64,000 bases of DNA, taken from positions 6,454,501 through 6,518,500 of the forward strand of contig NW_027464601.1 in NCBI RefSeq assembly GCF_043290135.1, given 5' to 3'. The notes under the pieces were generated by a model. It was not told the DNA's origin and searched no databases. It saw only the letters and a program-made list of their open reading frames with translations. Below, one piece after another: positions 44,624-57,285 of the stretch (position 1 is the stretch's first letter; every line of letters starts with the position of its first letter). Made by a program: the position numbers and the translations under genes. Origin of the DNA: Rhipicephalus microplus (taxonomy: Eukaryota > Arthropoda > Arachnida > Ixodida > Ixodidae).

Positions 44624-44672
44624 ATTTATTCATTCATTCATTCATTCATTCATTCATTCATTCATTCATTCA
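44624..44672. repeat. (ATTC)n microsatellite, 3' tail of LINE B2
   Basis: About 12 units of ATTC, same position relative to the LINE as at 5641-5689. Confidence 0.85.
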
Positions 44673-44679
44673 CAAAACA

Positions 44680-46870
44680 TTTTAGCGTCTAGAAGCCCGG
44701 TCTCCTCAGACTGAGGTGGGCCGTGTCCACGTCGGTACCGTCAGGCCGAGCCCTGAGGCGTCATCGTGGACCTTTTAGACTACTCGTAGCTGATCTTGAT
44801 GAGATGCGCTTTGCATCATCTTCTGCCAGTAAAGCCATTGTTCATCGGGGTCGGCGAGAGTCACGGAACAGCCCGCCAGCATGTGTCTGATTTCAAAGAT
44901 GCCATCGCACGTGTCACCCTTGTCATGAATTTCAATGTCAGGGTGAATTTTATTTAGAACGTACGGAGTGGGGTAAGTTTCGGTTTGAAGTAAGCGCAGC
45001 GTGACTGCCAAAGTCCTGTTCAAGTTAGCATGTGGCAGCGGGAATTGCCTATGCCCCAAGTAATAAAAACTTTGTTGTGTCGTTGTATGTGAATGAATGA
45101 TCTTTATGATCCCCGAAATGGTAGTTGGCGTCAGGTCAGGACTGACCAGCATGGCAAGCAAGTCCACGTGCCAGGTCATTCGTCACCTCGTCTAGGTGGA
45201 CCCTAGTTTTGTCTACTTGTCCCATATGAGAAAGATATAGATCAAAACCATTGACTTTGATGATAAGTTTAACCAGAGTCCCAGCCACATTGCCCTTGTC
45301 GAACCTCGTATTTGCTGCTTTGGAGTCACTATAAATTTAGGACCATTTTCTGTTCCTGAGAGCTAAAGCAATCACGGCTTGCTCCACTTCCGTGGAGTCC
45401 TTAGTGAGTATAGTCAGGGCGTCCCGTAACTCTCCCTGGCTGTCAACCACCACAGCCGCGTAGGCCTCTGCCTTTCACTCAAGCTGCGTCTATGACGGCC
45501 GCTTTTTGTCCTACCTGTTCGATTTCTTTCAATAAAGCTTCCGCTCTCACTTCTCGTCTAAAGACTAGGATGTTTGTTTCTCGGCAGGGGAGTGGTTTTG
45601 ATCATGTCTCTAAGCGCCACGTTAAGTTTGAGATCGACCTCCTTCGAGTTCTTCGATCTACTGTGAACTGACCCCATCGCTTTGAGTACCAGCGTACCCG
45701 CACGTGTCCTCCTTGGTCATTCCTGCTGCGCTTCTGCCATCTTTTGTATGGTATTGCCCACGCCTAAGCTCGTCAGTATCTCGTTCGACGTACTGCTGGG
45801 TGCATACCTAGGGTGGTCTTTACTAACTTTCGGATAATTGTCTTGAGCTTGTTCAGCTCAGCCTACGACCATTAGAAGAGACCTGCCACGCAGGTGAAGT
45901 GACAGAAAGCGAAGGCGTGTAGTAACATTAGAGCGCTGTCCTCACCAAGGGGCCTAAGTTGGTTGGTGATTCTCTTCAGTAGCCTGAGGAATGGGTAAGA
46001 TTTTTTTTTTTGAAATATGCTGAATGGCACTGGAGTTGCTACCTCCAACTTCTAGGTAGAAGCCTAAAAGCTTAATTTTTTCGACTCGCTTGATTGCGCA
46101 TCCGTCGTGACAGCGCTAGGTAATCTTGAGGTCCTCACCTGGGACACAGCCCTTGCGGCTTCGACTCCTACCTAGATGTTTTATGATGAAAAGTTCCCAC
46201 TCTGCCGCCGAACAATTTAGCCGCATTTCGCCGAGAGTGATTTAACAATGTCTACATTCTCCTAAAGTCTATCTAGTCTCCGTTTGGCCTATATTGCCGT
46301 TGGCGCTTCATATGGTTATATCATCGGCATATATTGCGAAGCATAGACATTCTATCCGCTCTAATTCCATCGCAACTCTGGTCGTTGTTAAACTCTATAA
46401 CATGGGTGAGAGCACAGCTCCTTGTGGGGTGCCTCTGCTTCCCAGGGCCCTCATTTTAAATTTTAGTTCTCCTAGTGTGAGAGTCGATTGTCTACAGGCC
46501 AGAATTGACATGTCTTTGCGGAAAAGCTTCTCGCCAAGACCCATGGATAGGAACTCGAGGATGCACTTGTGCTCAATTCAATCAAAAGCTATTTCGACGT
46601 CGAGACCTAAGAGCGCTCTCGCATGTACTGGGCTAACCTGTATGAGCTAGTGCTTGATCAGGAGCATGGCGTCCAGAGTCAATAGCGCATGAGGGATACC
46701 GATCGCATTGTTTGGAAGTATTTTATGTTGTTCGAAGTAGCACGTAAGTCTGTTCAGAATGACGTTGAGATTCATTACATGTTTGTTAGTAATTCCGTCG
46801 AATAAGGCTGCCGATCTACTTAAAGGACCATAGAGGGCAGCCCGCACCTTACCATCAGTTAAGTCACGGT
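44680..46870 (-). pseudogene. LINE B2 ORF2 remnant: RT and RNase H, endonuclease deleted
   Basis: Partner of B1. C-terminal part at 45179-44775: GHRQFPLPHANLNRTLAVTL, LNKIHPDIEIHDKGDTCDG and EIRHMLAGC. Compared with B1 (CDACDG) the first zinc Cys is Gly. RNase H similarity continues to about 45950, and the RT region to about 46850 (VRAALYGPLSRSAALFDG). A deletion of about 1.4 kb relative to B1 (B1 7890-9330) removed the endonuclease. The junction near 46860-46910 contains three GTTAAAT-type repeats. Confidence 0.85.
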
Positions 46871-46914
46871 TAAATCCCTCGGTTAAATTCCTCTGTTAAA
46901 TCCTCTTTAAAGTT

Positions 46915-48490
46915 AGTCCTTTCCGCCGTCTCTTTGATTTCTTTAATTACCTCTTTCAGTTCAGTGAGTACTGAGAAAACCGAATGACTTTCGGGGCTAA
47001 CTGCTCTCTTTTTACGAGCGGGGCTGCTGCCGTCCCCTTCTCAGGATTCATTATTTTGACCTACTTGCCTGGCTGTTTCTACGCTAGCAGGGCATGGTTG
47101 AGCCTTTTTTTATTTCGATTACCTCTGTGGTTAGTTCTTCGTTAGCCTTCTGAAAATAGTTTTCCACCCCAACCAATTGATCTATTCTGGCATCATTCCT
47201 GTCAGTCACCGCTGACGCGGCAGTGCTACTAGCGATTTTATGGTACTTTTTACTTTATTGACCCAGGTGGTCCCAATAGCTAGCGTGGCACCAGGCGCAC
47301 TGACGTCTAAGCTCCCTGGCACTTCTCTCGAATTGGAGTGGTTGTTCCTACTGGGTAGCGAGTGGCGTCTGGATCTCGAGCATCTCCGAGAGCGTGAGCG
47401 ATTTCTGGGACTCTTTTGCAGGCTTGGCATCTCCATGGGCGCCTTCGTGCCTGATCGCGACCGGTCTCATTCACTTCGGCAGTCCCGTACCACTTAAACT
47501 ACTTGAAACCATTTCCTGCACCCTTTGTCTCCGGTAGGGTTGCTCCGCAGGACTTGAACGTAGGTGTGCAGATGTGGTCCTCTGGTGGGTTGAAGACTCC
47601 ACACCGTCGACACTGAACAGAGTCCAGCGTTGGGCACTCGTCCGAGTGGTGTCCTTCCCTACCACAACTGAAGCACACATCAAATCGTTTCCTGTAGAGG
47701 TATCATCTCACCAAGGTCGGTCCGTAGCGCACAAACATTGCCAGGTGCAGTCCGTTGAAGAGAACAATAACTGAGCCCGACGTCTTGATGGGCTTTGCAG
47801 CCAAAAGCAAGCGGACTGCGCACATCCATGATGTTCCTTGTTACAAGAACTGGGAGTCCCTCATGTTATCACGTCTAATCACACACTTGCAAGTGGTGTG
47901 TGGGGCCGTTTCGTAAGCATCGACTTCGTATCCCGCTTCCACGATCTTGAAGGACTTGATTCTCACGTGCCTTGCCACATGATCTGGTTTAGGCGGGCTA
48001 ACCACGACGATATATTGCGTGAAGGTGAGGCACACCACGTCTTCATGCACTTGCTGTGCCGTCAGGCCAACAGCCATGATCACTGCAGGTCCAATAGCCG
48101 CGGTGCTTACTTTACTCAAATTCAGTCTTCCTCGTGGTCGCATTCTTATCTTGTGATGCTACTCGGGTACCTGGCGCATTTTCGAGGCTTTGACATTACG
48201 ATTCTTGAACGCGCTGGTGGTGTTTGTGGCTCTCCTGCCCCTGCCCATGGCGGCGTCTCTACTGAACGCTGGCGAGTTGCATGGCACCGCAATGGCCGCT
48301 GCGCTGCTCTTCTCACCATGGGATCATCAGCCGGCAGCAACTTGCCAGCAAAAATCCTCCTCGTTGTTCTCGGATACGTCGGAGGCCTCATCGTCAATAC
48401 GAGAGTCGGGCATGTCCGAGGGGCGAGTAGGCCGGCTAGGCCCAGAGGATTCTACTCCTCGTTATGGGTTGCCCCGCACGTAGGGAGGTG
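46915..48490 (-). pseudogene. LINE B2 ORF1 (gag-like)
   Basis: Reading the minus strand: a Pro/Arg-rich N-terminus (about 48397-48146), then PRGRLNLSKVSTAAIG, LTAQQVHEDVVCLTFTQ, YIVVVSPPKPDHVARHVRI and YEVDAYETAPHTTCK (48143-47841). Zinc knuckles follow near 47680-47560, CFSCGREGHHSDEC and CRRCGVFNPPEDHIC, the third being degenerate (SCGATL). The C-terminus is Ser/Arg rich (RNRSRSRRCSRSRR) with TWVNKVK. The gag domain is far better preserved than in B1, which lacks it. Frameshifts and stops are present. Confidence 0.85.
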
Positions 48491-50062
48491 AACAGGAGAG
48501 GTCCAGTATTTTTGTGAAAACTATTGTCCCCCTTCACACTTGATATTAGTGAAATTCTCGGCAACTTCACGAATCAGATGATGTGCTGGAAATGGTCGCA
48601 CCATGAGAAACTGACCAGCGGAACAACGAAATATGGAGGCTGTGGCAAGTCACGTTAAATTCAAGGAGCGTTTTTGAATACGTACCACTCATCCTGTGTT
48701 GGCGAACGAGTTGGGTTTCACTGGCCATACGAGGCCCCTTTTTCGAAGCCGAGGCTAATGGGAGAGGGTAAAAACGAGTTGGCGCTACTTAACCTAGCCG
48801 GCGGAAAATGCACGAAGGGGCTTTAACCTACACAATCAGAGACACAGCTAGACTGACTGCACGTGTGCTCCTAGCAGACAAAATGCCAAAGTGCGTGACG
48901 TCACCATTTTTTGTGAAAGCAGCATCAGCTGTGCAGTGGCCTTGACATGGCCGTGAGGCAGCGCTGACAGCACTACAATTTGGCGGGCTTACGACCTAGT
49001 TTGAACCACGTTCCATAGCGGATATATTCATCAATATTACAGATATTCATTCGTATCTCAGATGTGTTTCTTATCGTGAATCGCTACTAGGGTGTCGATA
49101 GCTACTCGTGAACGTAAAAATCTTGGCACGAGTAAATTTGATCTCATTTGCTTCTTCAAGGAATGTCTGCAGTTGAAGACGTAGGCACATAAATGCAAGC
49201 ACTTATGGAAAAACAAAATCATAAAAGAAAGGCCTACGTCCTTGTTCATTTCACTTCTTGGTCCAAACGTTCAGGGGAAGGCAGTGAACTTCCAAATATC
49301 TAAGCTAATTTGGCGCTTTACCAATCAAATCCTAAGGTTCAGAGAAACGGTAAATTGTTTAAAAATTTTGGTGTGTTATCCACTATTTTCTCATCAGACT
49401 CTGAGAGAGTACAAAAAGTTGTTTTAAACAACAAAACTGCATACTTCCTTTTTGAGCGTTTTCTTCGTAAATGAATTTTGCCAAGAGAACTGGTCTTTGC
49501 CAGGTAGTAGGCCAAGGTCCGGAAAAAGTCCAAAGTATATTTCCTCATATTCACATTGACATGCTAATATTGTCGTGCGTCTTTTGCTCCAAAGCTTGTG
49601 ACGCTACGTGCTGAATTTATTTGTGGCTTCGCTACAATCCACGACTCTGTCAGCACGGGTACATCGTCGAAAATGAAGTGCTGCTCAGAAAAATTCATTC
49701 GAGTGACGAATATTTGGTGTGCATTTTGCCAAGGACAACCAGACTGAAAGTTATCCCATGTAGTCACGGTGCTGCTATAGTAATATAAGGCAGAATTTTT
49801 CGGCAGGTATTGCGCCGTCATTGCGACATCTCCCCCTCCCCTCACGTCTAACTTTGGAGGGTGAAGAGTATGGTCCCTTTACCAGACCATTATTCGCATG
49901 GCTGAGATTGATGTGGTTTCAATGAAATCTGAGGGCCTTATGTAGAAACAAAAGGAGTAATGTATCAGCATATTCACGGAGTGAATGGTGATGAGCGGGG
50001 CGGAGCGTCGGAAACAGCGCATTGCACGTCTTTCATCCGTCCTTTCATCCGTCCGTCGGTTC
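48491..50062. other. Unassigned; left part may be LINE B2 5' UTR
   Basis: No coding region recognised. The first few hundred bases could be the 5' untranslated region of LINE B2, but without a target duplication its end is not defined. Confidence 0.4.
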
Positions 50063-50063
50063 C

Positions 50064-50104
<41 letters not shown>

Positions 50105-50110
50105 TCGTCC

Positions 50111-50181
<71 letters not shown>
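50063..50181. repeat. (CTGT)n microsatellite
   Basis: About 29 units, interrupted once by TTCGTCCG near 50105. Preceded by a CGTCCTTTCATC-like imperfect repeat. Open frames here are artefacts. Confidence 0.97.
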
Positions 50182-53100
50182 AGCCTGTCCGCACCTGCTG
50201 AGTGAGTTCTCAAACTAGGCGACCACAAACAACAATGAGCTAAGAGGACAAACCCACAGCTCAAGGAGCTACGCCCCTAGAACAACGAGATATATAGAAA
50301 AAAAAGTACTGTAAATAAAAAATAGATGTGTTTTAAACCGTTACTTCTACCTGTTTTCACATAACACTCACTCAGCAGTTTCACATGTTATGCTTAATAA
50401 ATATATTAACGGTGAGAGCAAAGTGAAAGCACGTTGATTCAGTAATACGTTTCTGCAGACTAGTTGGTTCATACTTAAAAAATTGATTTTGCTGCACAAA
50501 CTTGACGGAAAACAAGGGAGACAGGAAAGAGCGTGATTCGGAAAATTAACACGTAACGATGAACAGAAGTATGTAATCAATCCAAAAGAATTTAGGCAGT
50601 CTAATAATACCTCATACTCTCTAAAATCAGCCAATTCAGCATATCGTAGACGTGCAAGTTTAAAGACTCGTGTTTTTTTTGACACTCATAATTGTTGAGC
50701 GCTAAAAGCTTACTTCTTCTTATATTGTGTTTAACTGATTAGACATATGCCGCGCGTTCGCTCCTGGCATTTTTATGTTCAAAAGCACACTGACATTCAC
50801 AAAATATGGTAGTTTCATGCTCTTCTTTCAGGTTCTATAGCCTCAGTCTGAAGTTGAGGGAAAACGAAAACGATTTCGCTCAACAAAACCATTGCGTGAC
50901 CTGTAGCTTCCACTTTCTTATCACCCGCCCAAAATGAGCAGGAGAGGAAAACGCGTTATTGAACTTCGCAGATGCTTTTTATCACAACATTTTTTTATGT
51001 GTCGTCAATAACAGCTACGAAGAAAAATACAAGATGTTCCAGCACGCTATGTGTGGCATGAAATATAATGAAAGACTCGTACATACAGACCCGTGTGCAC
51101 TATTGTTCATGACAACCTTTAGGAGTGGATGTGCTGCGCCATCCTGCTCTAAAACGCAGCCTTTGACTGAAACTGCTCTCATGCGTTCTAGGTTCTTTTA
51201 TATACCACTCTTCTCAGTGACACGGCGCGCAAATTAAAACTCCAATCATTACCTCGAGCATCTTCGAACCAATCTCGCGTAACACTAAGAAAGACTGTTG
51301 TGAGTGATTAGGAATAATGAAGGGAGCATGATTTTCCTGGGGCCTGTTTTCTCAACGTGATATAACCGGACCAACTCTTGATGTCTGTTGAGAGGGCATG
51401 CACGTCAGTGCTAGTGACCATGTCCTTATGCTAAGAGTACACAGGTGCTGGTCGAGCAAGCCACATCCCCTTTATGGGCTCCTTTAATGACTCCTTTCCT
51501 TGCAAAACACTGGTGGGGCTGTTGCTCTTTCGTCCAAAAGCCATTGACGGGAAAGGTTGTTCGCGCGGTGATGTTATTGCACGCACCCTTCGTGTTTGTA
51601 GAGATGGGAGGATTCTTTCTTACCTGCCTCAAACATGTTTACCCACAGCGTTTCCACGCTTGCACTTGCAAGTAAAACATACCATGCCTGTAATTATGAG
51701 GTAAATTTGAAGTGTATACACACTGTCGCTAGTGTGTGGCCATTTATTTGCTATACCAACAAAAGTGGACTATTTGATTATTTATTCTTTTCACTTGCAC
51801 ATGTATGATGCGTTTTGTGAATTGAAAAAATAAGAAATATATGTTATGCATAGTACGGTTTAGATATGCGTGGCGTTGCTTATCTCTATTTTTCTTTCAG
51901 TTTCGTTGCAATAAGCCTGCATGTAACACCACTTGGACAAGTGCAATGGTACCGACAAAAATTTCCCTAATTTGTGTTAGCTTTGCAGCGCTCCCTGATG
52001 TGTCCAGAAGCGGCAACAATACAGCAGCACTACTGTGATTACTGCAGGGCCATCGGCTAGCCTCGTGAAAACCCTTTAGACCATGACACACGACCAACAG
52101 ATCACCTAGAAAGGGCTATTTGCGGTCCGAGCTGGTAGAGAGAGTAGTCAACTCTGCACTGCTTCGCACGTCAAAGTGCACCGGACAATGAGCCGAGTGG
52201 TGGGGATTTGTCTTTACAGACGTCTCCTACACTACGCGGCCTGCGCGGCTTCTCAACCATCATATCACCACACGTGGGACACTATGTCTATACACTGTGT
52301 CATGCCGTAGAATCGTATTGTGTTTGGTGCCGCGCCTGTCCCTCGCTGTAGGACGGATTTGGGAATCTTGGGAAGACCCAGGCTATTCGGAGCCAGCGCT
52401 GTAGTTTTCATGGCCAGTCTGGTGCTCAAAGCACGCACTTCTCAGCCGCTCCCGCTGAAGAGAGTGGCGGGTGGTAGAGGCGGTGCAAGCGCGCAACACC
52501 TAACAAAACCACAGGGTGCTGGCAGTACTGCTGCCTATTGAAGTGGAACAATAAGTAGAAGGAGAGAGGGCATATAGAGGGAAGGGAGGATGTAGAATGA
52601 GGAGGTGGCATTGCTTCCAAACGGTCAGGTGAGCCAAGTCGGTTATGCTCTCGCTCTCCTGTCTAATGCTGTCGGGCTTGTTTGCAAAGCAAATGGTGCT
52701 TGTCTGCTACAATATTAGAAGGTGAAGACGGCCATTAGTGAAAATCAGGGCGAAACAGTCGAATTTAAACGGCGTGTTGGCGAAATATAAGATAGTAATG
52801 TGCAACATATGGCATATGTAATTTTTTATATCTGGCACGCTGAGCGTTGAGTTTCGCCCCTCGGGACTAACAAAGTTTCTCACACAGTCACCCGTCAGAC
52901 TGCCACCACCGAACTCCATCTGATGTCACCACTTGAAGTGGATTATACGAAATGTAGGTAGTCGATTTATTTGTAAAGAATTTCTTGTAAAGAGAGGCTG
53001 CCTTGTCCACTACATTCGCGCGGGGTCACGCTCGAACTCGACTATGCCTCGAAACTGTCATACAAGATACTGTCGTGACTGGCACTCGATGCCGAAATGC

Positions 53101-53875
53101 CTCTCTTTTACTGAATTTGTGAAAAACACAGGGTTCTTCTTACGAACAAAGCAGCGCACTACCCGAATCTTAGCTTTATGGAGCCGGCTAATGCCAGAGA
53201 AGTATCAAATGTCTTTCATTTTTACTCGTCGTTTAGTCTGCCTAACGCAAGGTTCCAGTTTTTCCGCTTGCTTGAATCAGCTTAAAGTAAAGGTGCCTGT
53301 TGAACATCGAGAATTGTGAGGCTTGTTGCAAACAAGACATCATGCTGAGGCACCCTGTAATGTTCGTATCAGCATTGTGGCCACTCGGGGTTCTCAAATG
53401 CGCACATATATCTTCGTTCATGGGTGTGTTTTTTTTGTATATTTCAGCCCCATCGAAGTGCGGCTGTCATACGTGGGTGCTTATTTGTCCCGCACTCTCA
53501 AGAATTACAGAGAGAAACTACACGAGCTATGCTGCCACACTGGTTTGGATGATAAATGTCCCCGCGCATACATAACACTGACAGGGCATACACACGAAGC
53601 AAAAAAAATGAGCAGCTTCCATTTACTCTGTTCTGTTTGTTGTTTGGTTTACTACAGATGTTGACAGCGTGGTATCGTTGCAGTACGAACTCATCCATAC
53701 GAGCAGGTCAACCAGTACTAGCAATAGCACAAAACCCATCACGAAGCCAGAAAATAAGGACTAAGAAGTTGCCATCGCGGCACAACACTGTCCCATCGAT
53801 ACCATATGCAGAGACACAGTCCACTTTGCAGGGCTTCTCTCCGTTTTAGTGCTTTTTTGCGAAAGCAGCCTTCGT
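50182..53875. other. Unassigned 3.7 kb
   Basis: No recognised family. Open frames at 52933-53319 (+) and 53323-53664 (+) and possible acceptor sites (TTTTTCTTTCAG near 51900, TTTTGTATATTTCAG near 53446) were noted, but nothing links them into a gene. Confidence 0.4.
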
Positions 53876-53879
53876 ACAA

Positions 53880-54475
53880 AGTTATGGCCGTTTTGATGTC
53901 GACTGTACCTTCGCCTAACAGCCTAACGCTAGCCGTGAACAAACTTGGCGGTTTGCTGGTGGCCGACGCCCCCGGCATTCGCTTCAGAGCCGTGTTGTGG
54001 GAACGCATCACCAACGCAGTTGACTGTTGAGGGTACTACAATTACCACTGAGGAGCTCAGAACCGTGGACTGGGTCACGATAGTGGTAAAATATGCCAAA
54101 AAAATGCTGGAATCCACTAGAGGCGACAGGCAGGGACGCCGAGATTTCAACGCTCGCGCAGACAGCGGAGCCAAGCCCACTGAATACAAGACGGCGGCCA
54201 CGAACGCCGCATACAAAAGGCTAGGGCACTAGATCGCGGAGCGTACCGTGGTTTAGAGCAAACGACTTCAAGATAATCATTCGTCCGGAGAGCACGTTGG
54301 CGCTCGCAAAAGTTCCAAACACAAGACTCGGTGTTGTGGTACGCATGTCAGTGCCAATTCCGTGTGTTAAGGGACAAAAAAGGAAATGCTCACCGTTCAT
54401 GACAAGTGAGACACCTTGATTCTCAGCCCTCCAGACATGGACACTGCCTGGAAGGGACCAGAAATAAAGGGTTCA
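53880..54475 (+). pseudogene. LINE D ORF1 (gag-like), N-terminal part
   Basis: Gag-like protein of an RNase H-type LINE in + orientation. The frames show PTEYKTAATNAAYKRL, NDFKIIIRPESTLALAKVPN and TRLGVVVRM, then after a frame change DTLILSPPDMDTAW and PEIKG. The DFKIIIRP...LAK motif matches DDYKVVIRP...LDL at 3.7 kb. The gag sequence stops at about 54475 and resumes with VEGKNYDV at 57612, so 3.1 kb of other elements are inserted. Several stops. Confidence 0.75.
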
Positions 54476-54487
54476 TGAAACCATCAC

Positions 54488-54897
54488 TTTAAAACGGCAA
54501 TGCGGCACCATCGGCCGCCACATATGCTAACTACATAATCATCCCGAGTGGACCTGCATAGACGCTTTGCCTATAGAGGAACGCGGAACTCTACGGCATA
54601 TCGAGCGCGTGCAAGAGGCGCTCATCAACCCTATGGCATATCGAGCGCGCGCAAGAGGCATTCATTGGCGTCTGCCGTACGCGATCCACGTCTCATTAGA
54701 GCCCTGCTTAATATGACGTCAGAGTTCAAGTTAGCACCGATTGCGCATAGCAGAGACGCTGATGGGTGTCCCAATTGCACGCACTCGCAAACACCGACCG
54801 ATGAAATCCTTGTTCTTCGATAGGCAAAGCATTACTTATGATGGCGTCACTGAGTTAGTGCGTCTGGACGCCGGTGGCTTTGCATTGCCGCTTTAGA
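54488..54897. mobile_element. MITE-like element with ~90-bp imperfect terminal inverted repeats
   Basis: Left end TTTAAAACGGCAATGC and right end GCATTGCCGCTTTAGA are complementary. Similarity continues inward through CATAGACGCTTTGCCTATAG, whose right-end partner is CGATAGGCAAAGCATTACTT. Interior about 220 bp, no coding. A ~44-bp direct duplication lies at about 54594-54668 (GGCATATCGAGCGCG twice). No clear target duplication. Confidence 0.65.
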
Positions 54898-55100
54898 GCG
54901 ATCGTTCTTTTTTTTTTCTAAAATTCAAATCATTTTATATTCCCAGAATTAAACAGGTTCTGGACAAGTTCACTGGCTAAAAGCTGTTTATGAAAAGTTT
55001 GACGAGGCCAGTGAACTGTATACAAGGCAATTGCGACAATGACCAAGATGTGTATAATAAATACCCTGGGCTAACATTAAAATACCAAATACGGTGTAAG

Positions 55101-55163
<63 letters not shown>

Positions 55164-55316
55164 ATATATATATCAATAATAAACATTCTGATGCCAGCAT
55201 AGCTCAGAAGATTAATTGAACGTGAGCAAAAAAAACAAAAGAAAAAGCCAGCAACCATACCACCTTTATTACCAAAAAATTATTAAACATAAAAAATAAT
55301 GACGAAATATTACGGG

Positions 55317-55347
<31 letters not shown>

Positions 55348-55354
55348 CATATAT
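54898..55354. repeat. AT-rich spacer with (AT)n tracts
   Basis: (AT)n at about 55103-55158 and 55315-55345. The rest is unassigned. Confidence 0.8.
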
Positions 55355-55565
55355 AGAGCATCGAACGCGTTATTCACAGGTCGTAGGTTCGATTCCTGCC
55401 CACGGCTGGTTATTTTTTTATCCACTTTTTTTCTTCTTTCTTCCTATTTACATTCCATTGGTTCTAATAACTTCCCCTGTACATTCCTTGCATTACTGTC
55501 TGTTAGATCTCATTAATATTGTGTTAAAACACGAAAAAACGAGCCCTTAGGTGTACACTTCCTTT

Positions 55566-55568
<3 letters not shown>
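55355..55568 (+). mobile_element. Second tRNA-derived SINE family
   Basis: Head GAGCATCGAACGCGTTATTC and a perfect B box in GTAGGTTCGATTCCTGCC. Body GTCTGTTAGATCTCATTAAT and AAACGAGCCCTTAGGTGTAC, with an (AT)n tail. The A box is lost into the preceding (AT)n tract. Unrelated to the Ruka-like copies. Confidence 0.75.

Positions 55569-55643
<75 letters not shown>
55569..55643. repeat. (AT)n microsatellite
   Basis: Uninterrupted AT repeat, tail of the SINE on its left and possibly of the minus-strand CR1 fragment on its right. Confidence 0.95.
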
Positions 55644-55647
<4 letters not shown>

Positions 55648-56123
55648 TTGCTCCTTGTGTATATCCTGCATCATACAATGTACGTCACATGTCAGACAAA
55701 CAACATTACACACACACTATGTTTACTATTTGTTTTTATTCTTATAATCTATTCGGTGCAGCATGGATGCACACACACTGAAAGAAAAATAAAATCGTGC
55801 TTCCGTACTGACAGCACAATTTACAACATCAACAACTTAGCCGATATTTACAAAAACGATCATAGTTCTTCTACTGAGAAACTGGCTACGTGACTATATT
55901 CATTGAGAATCATTAGTAGATTGTAATGCAATTTCAGATCTTTAATAATTGTGAAACCTCAGAACAATCCAAACATCACTGCTTTTTGTTCCTAACAAAA
56001 CATTTTTGCAGTGAGACATGTGGTATTTTTAATGAATTCTTTAAACGAAATGAAAGAAAAATTATAGGATCGCAGAATGCGAAAGATATACTCATCTTCC
56101 ACTTTGATAATGCCGTAGTCCCG
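55644..56123 (-). pseudogene. CR1-type LINE fragment, part 2 (C-terminus and 3' UTR)
   Basis: The minus strand continues the CR1 protein after the solo LTR: YGIIKVEDEYIFRILRSY, SFKEFIKNTTCLTAKMFC, LKLHYNLLMILNEYSHV and FSVEELWSF, with stops. The 3' UTR then runs to the (AT)n tract. Confidence 0.7.
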
Positions 56124-57285
56124 TGTCACACAGGTCCCGTTAATTAGGGAGGCGATCGCCGGGCTAATTCCAAGGGCTCAAGTATCGGCCTCCCGAACCG
56201 CACCACGAAAGCGTGGACAATTTAGAAGTGGTCCTTTTTGGCTCGCCAGCGGACGCCGGCTGTAGCCCAAAAAACAATTCAGAGCCGAGAGCTGATAAAC
56301 AAGCAAAATTATATTCTCAATAACGGCAGATCGAAAACAATACACAAGTATGCACACTCCACAATAGTTGCATACAATATGTGACCAATCAAACAGCGTA
56401 CTACACAGTACAATCAGCCATACCCGAAACAACGGACACAGACAACAATACACACTACAATGCAGTCGCATGCATTGAACAACCAAGACACTTAAAGACT
56501 AAAGAGCTAAAAAACCTATTCAGTCCAAAGTCCTTGGAACAAAAGTCTGAACGATACTCTCCCGAGAATCACTCACTCAAAGTCCAGCGTTGTTGTCGTT
56601 CCGCTGCCCCCTGAAGGTTCTCTTCCAGGAAACCTCGCCGAAGTTTCTCTTCCAGGAAACCTCGCGTCTTCAAATGGCCACTCTCCAAGCTTCGAACTTC
56701 TTCGCCGGAAACACGTCGGCTTCACACACGCAGCTGTTGCCACGCGTCTTCGCTCGATAGCGGTAAACACATGCTCTTGCCTGTAGCTCGAGCCTTCACC
56801 CCTCAGGTGGAAATCCTCTTCTTTTCCCGCTTTGTCGCTACGGACAAAACCTTTGCCGACTACGCGGCGGAATCCCTACGCGCCCTGGCGCTAACTTCCG
56901 TCTTCTCCTGATCTCTCGTCTTGGCTGCTCGGTTAAATACCTTCCGCGCGACATTCCAGAAAGTTCTCGTCATTTCGTCAGCGCGATACGCAGCGAAGGC
57001 TGGGGAGAGGGCGAGATGGTTCGAATGCCCTCCGCGTCGGATGACTCAACTCGGCATGACCACGCCTATTTCCTTCTAGAAATTTCTAGTGCTTGCCCGG
57101 CCGCCGCTGTGGGGTGAGGAGGTTCATCGGCGAAGCCACGCTTCCGAGGGGAGAACGTCGCGCGCCCGGGGAGCCTTTAGATGTTTGTTTTCTTTCTTTT
57201 TTTTTCGCTGGCCTCGCGGCGTTACTGCGGCGCGTTATCACAAGAATTTGGCGGCGCGCCAATTTTGAGCGCTCGTTCTGTGACA
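56124..57285 (-). mobile_element. Solo LTR, 1162 bp
   Basis: On the minus strand it starts TGTCACAGAACGAGCG and ends TGTGACA, a perfect 7-bp terminal inverted repeat with TG...CA ends. Flanked by TCCCG (56119-56123) and TCCTG (57286-57290), a 5-bp target duplication with one C-to-T difference. A TATTTAA box lies near 56932-56938 (complement of TTAAATA). No internal region is adjacent, so it is a solo LTR left by recombination. Length and 5-bp duplication fit Gypsy or BEL; it is unrelated to the LTR at 29.8 kb. Confidence 0.85.

Noticed and set aside
49960..50264. Open frames reading SVCL or DRQT repeats
   Set aside because: Translation of the (CTGT)n microsatellite.
52933..53319. 128-codon open frame
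   Set aside because: No motif, signal peptide or family resemblance, and no neighbouring coding support.
53323..53664. Possible spliced exon with acceptor TTTTGTATATTTCAG and peptide KNYREKLHELC
   Set aside because: No donor site, no partner exons and no recognisable family; an isolated acceptor-like string is common in AT-rich DNA.
54977..55781. Open frames rich in IYIYIY
   Set aside because: Translation of (AT)n tracts on both strands.
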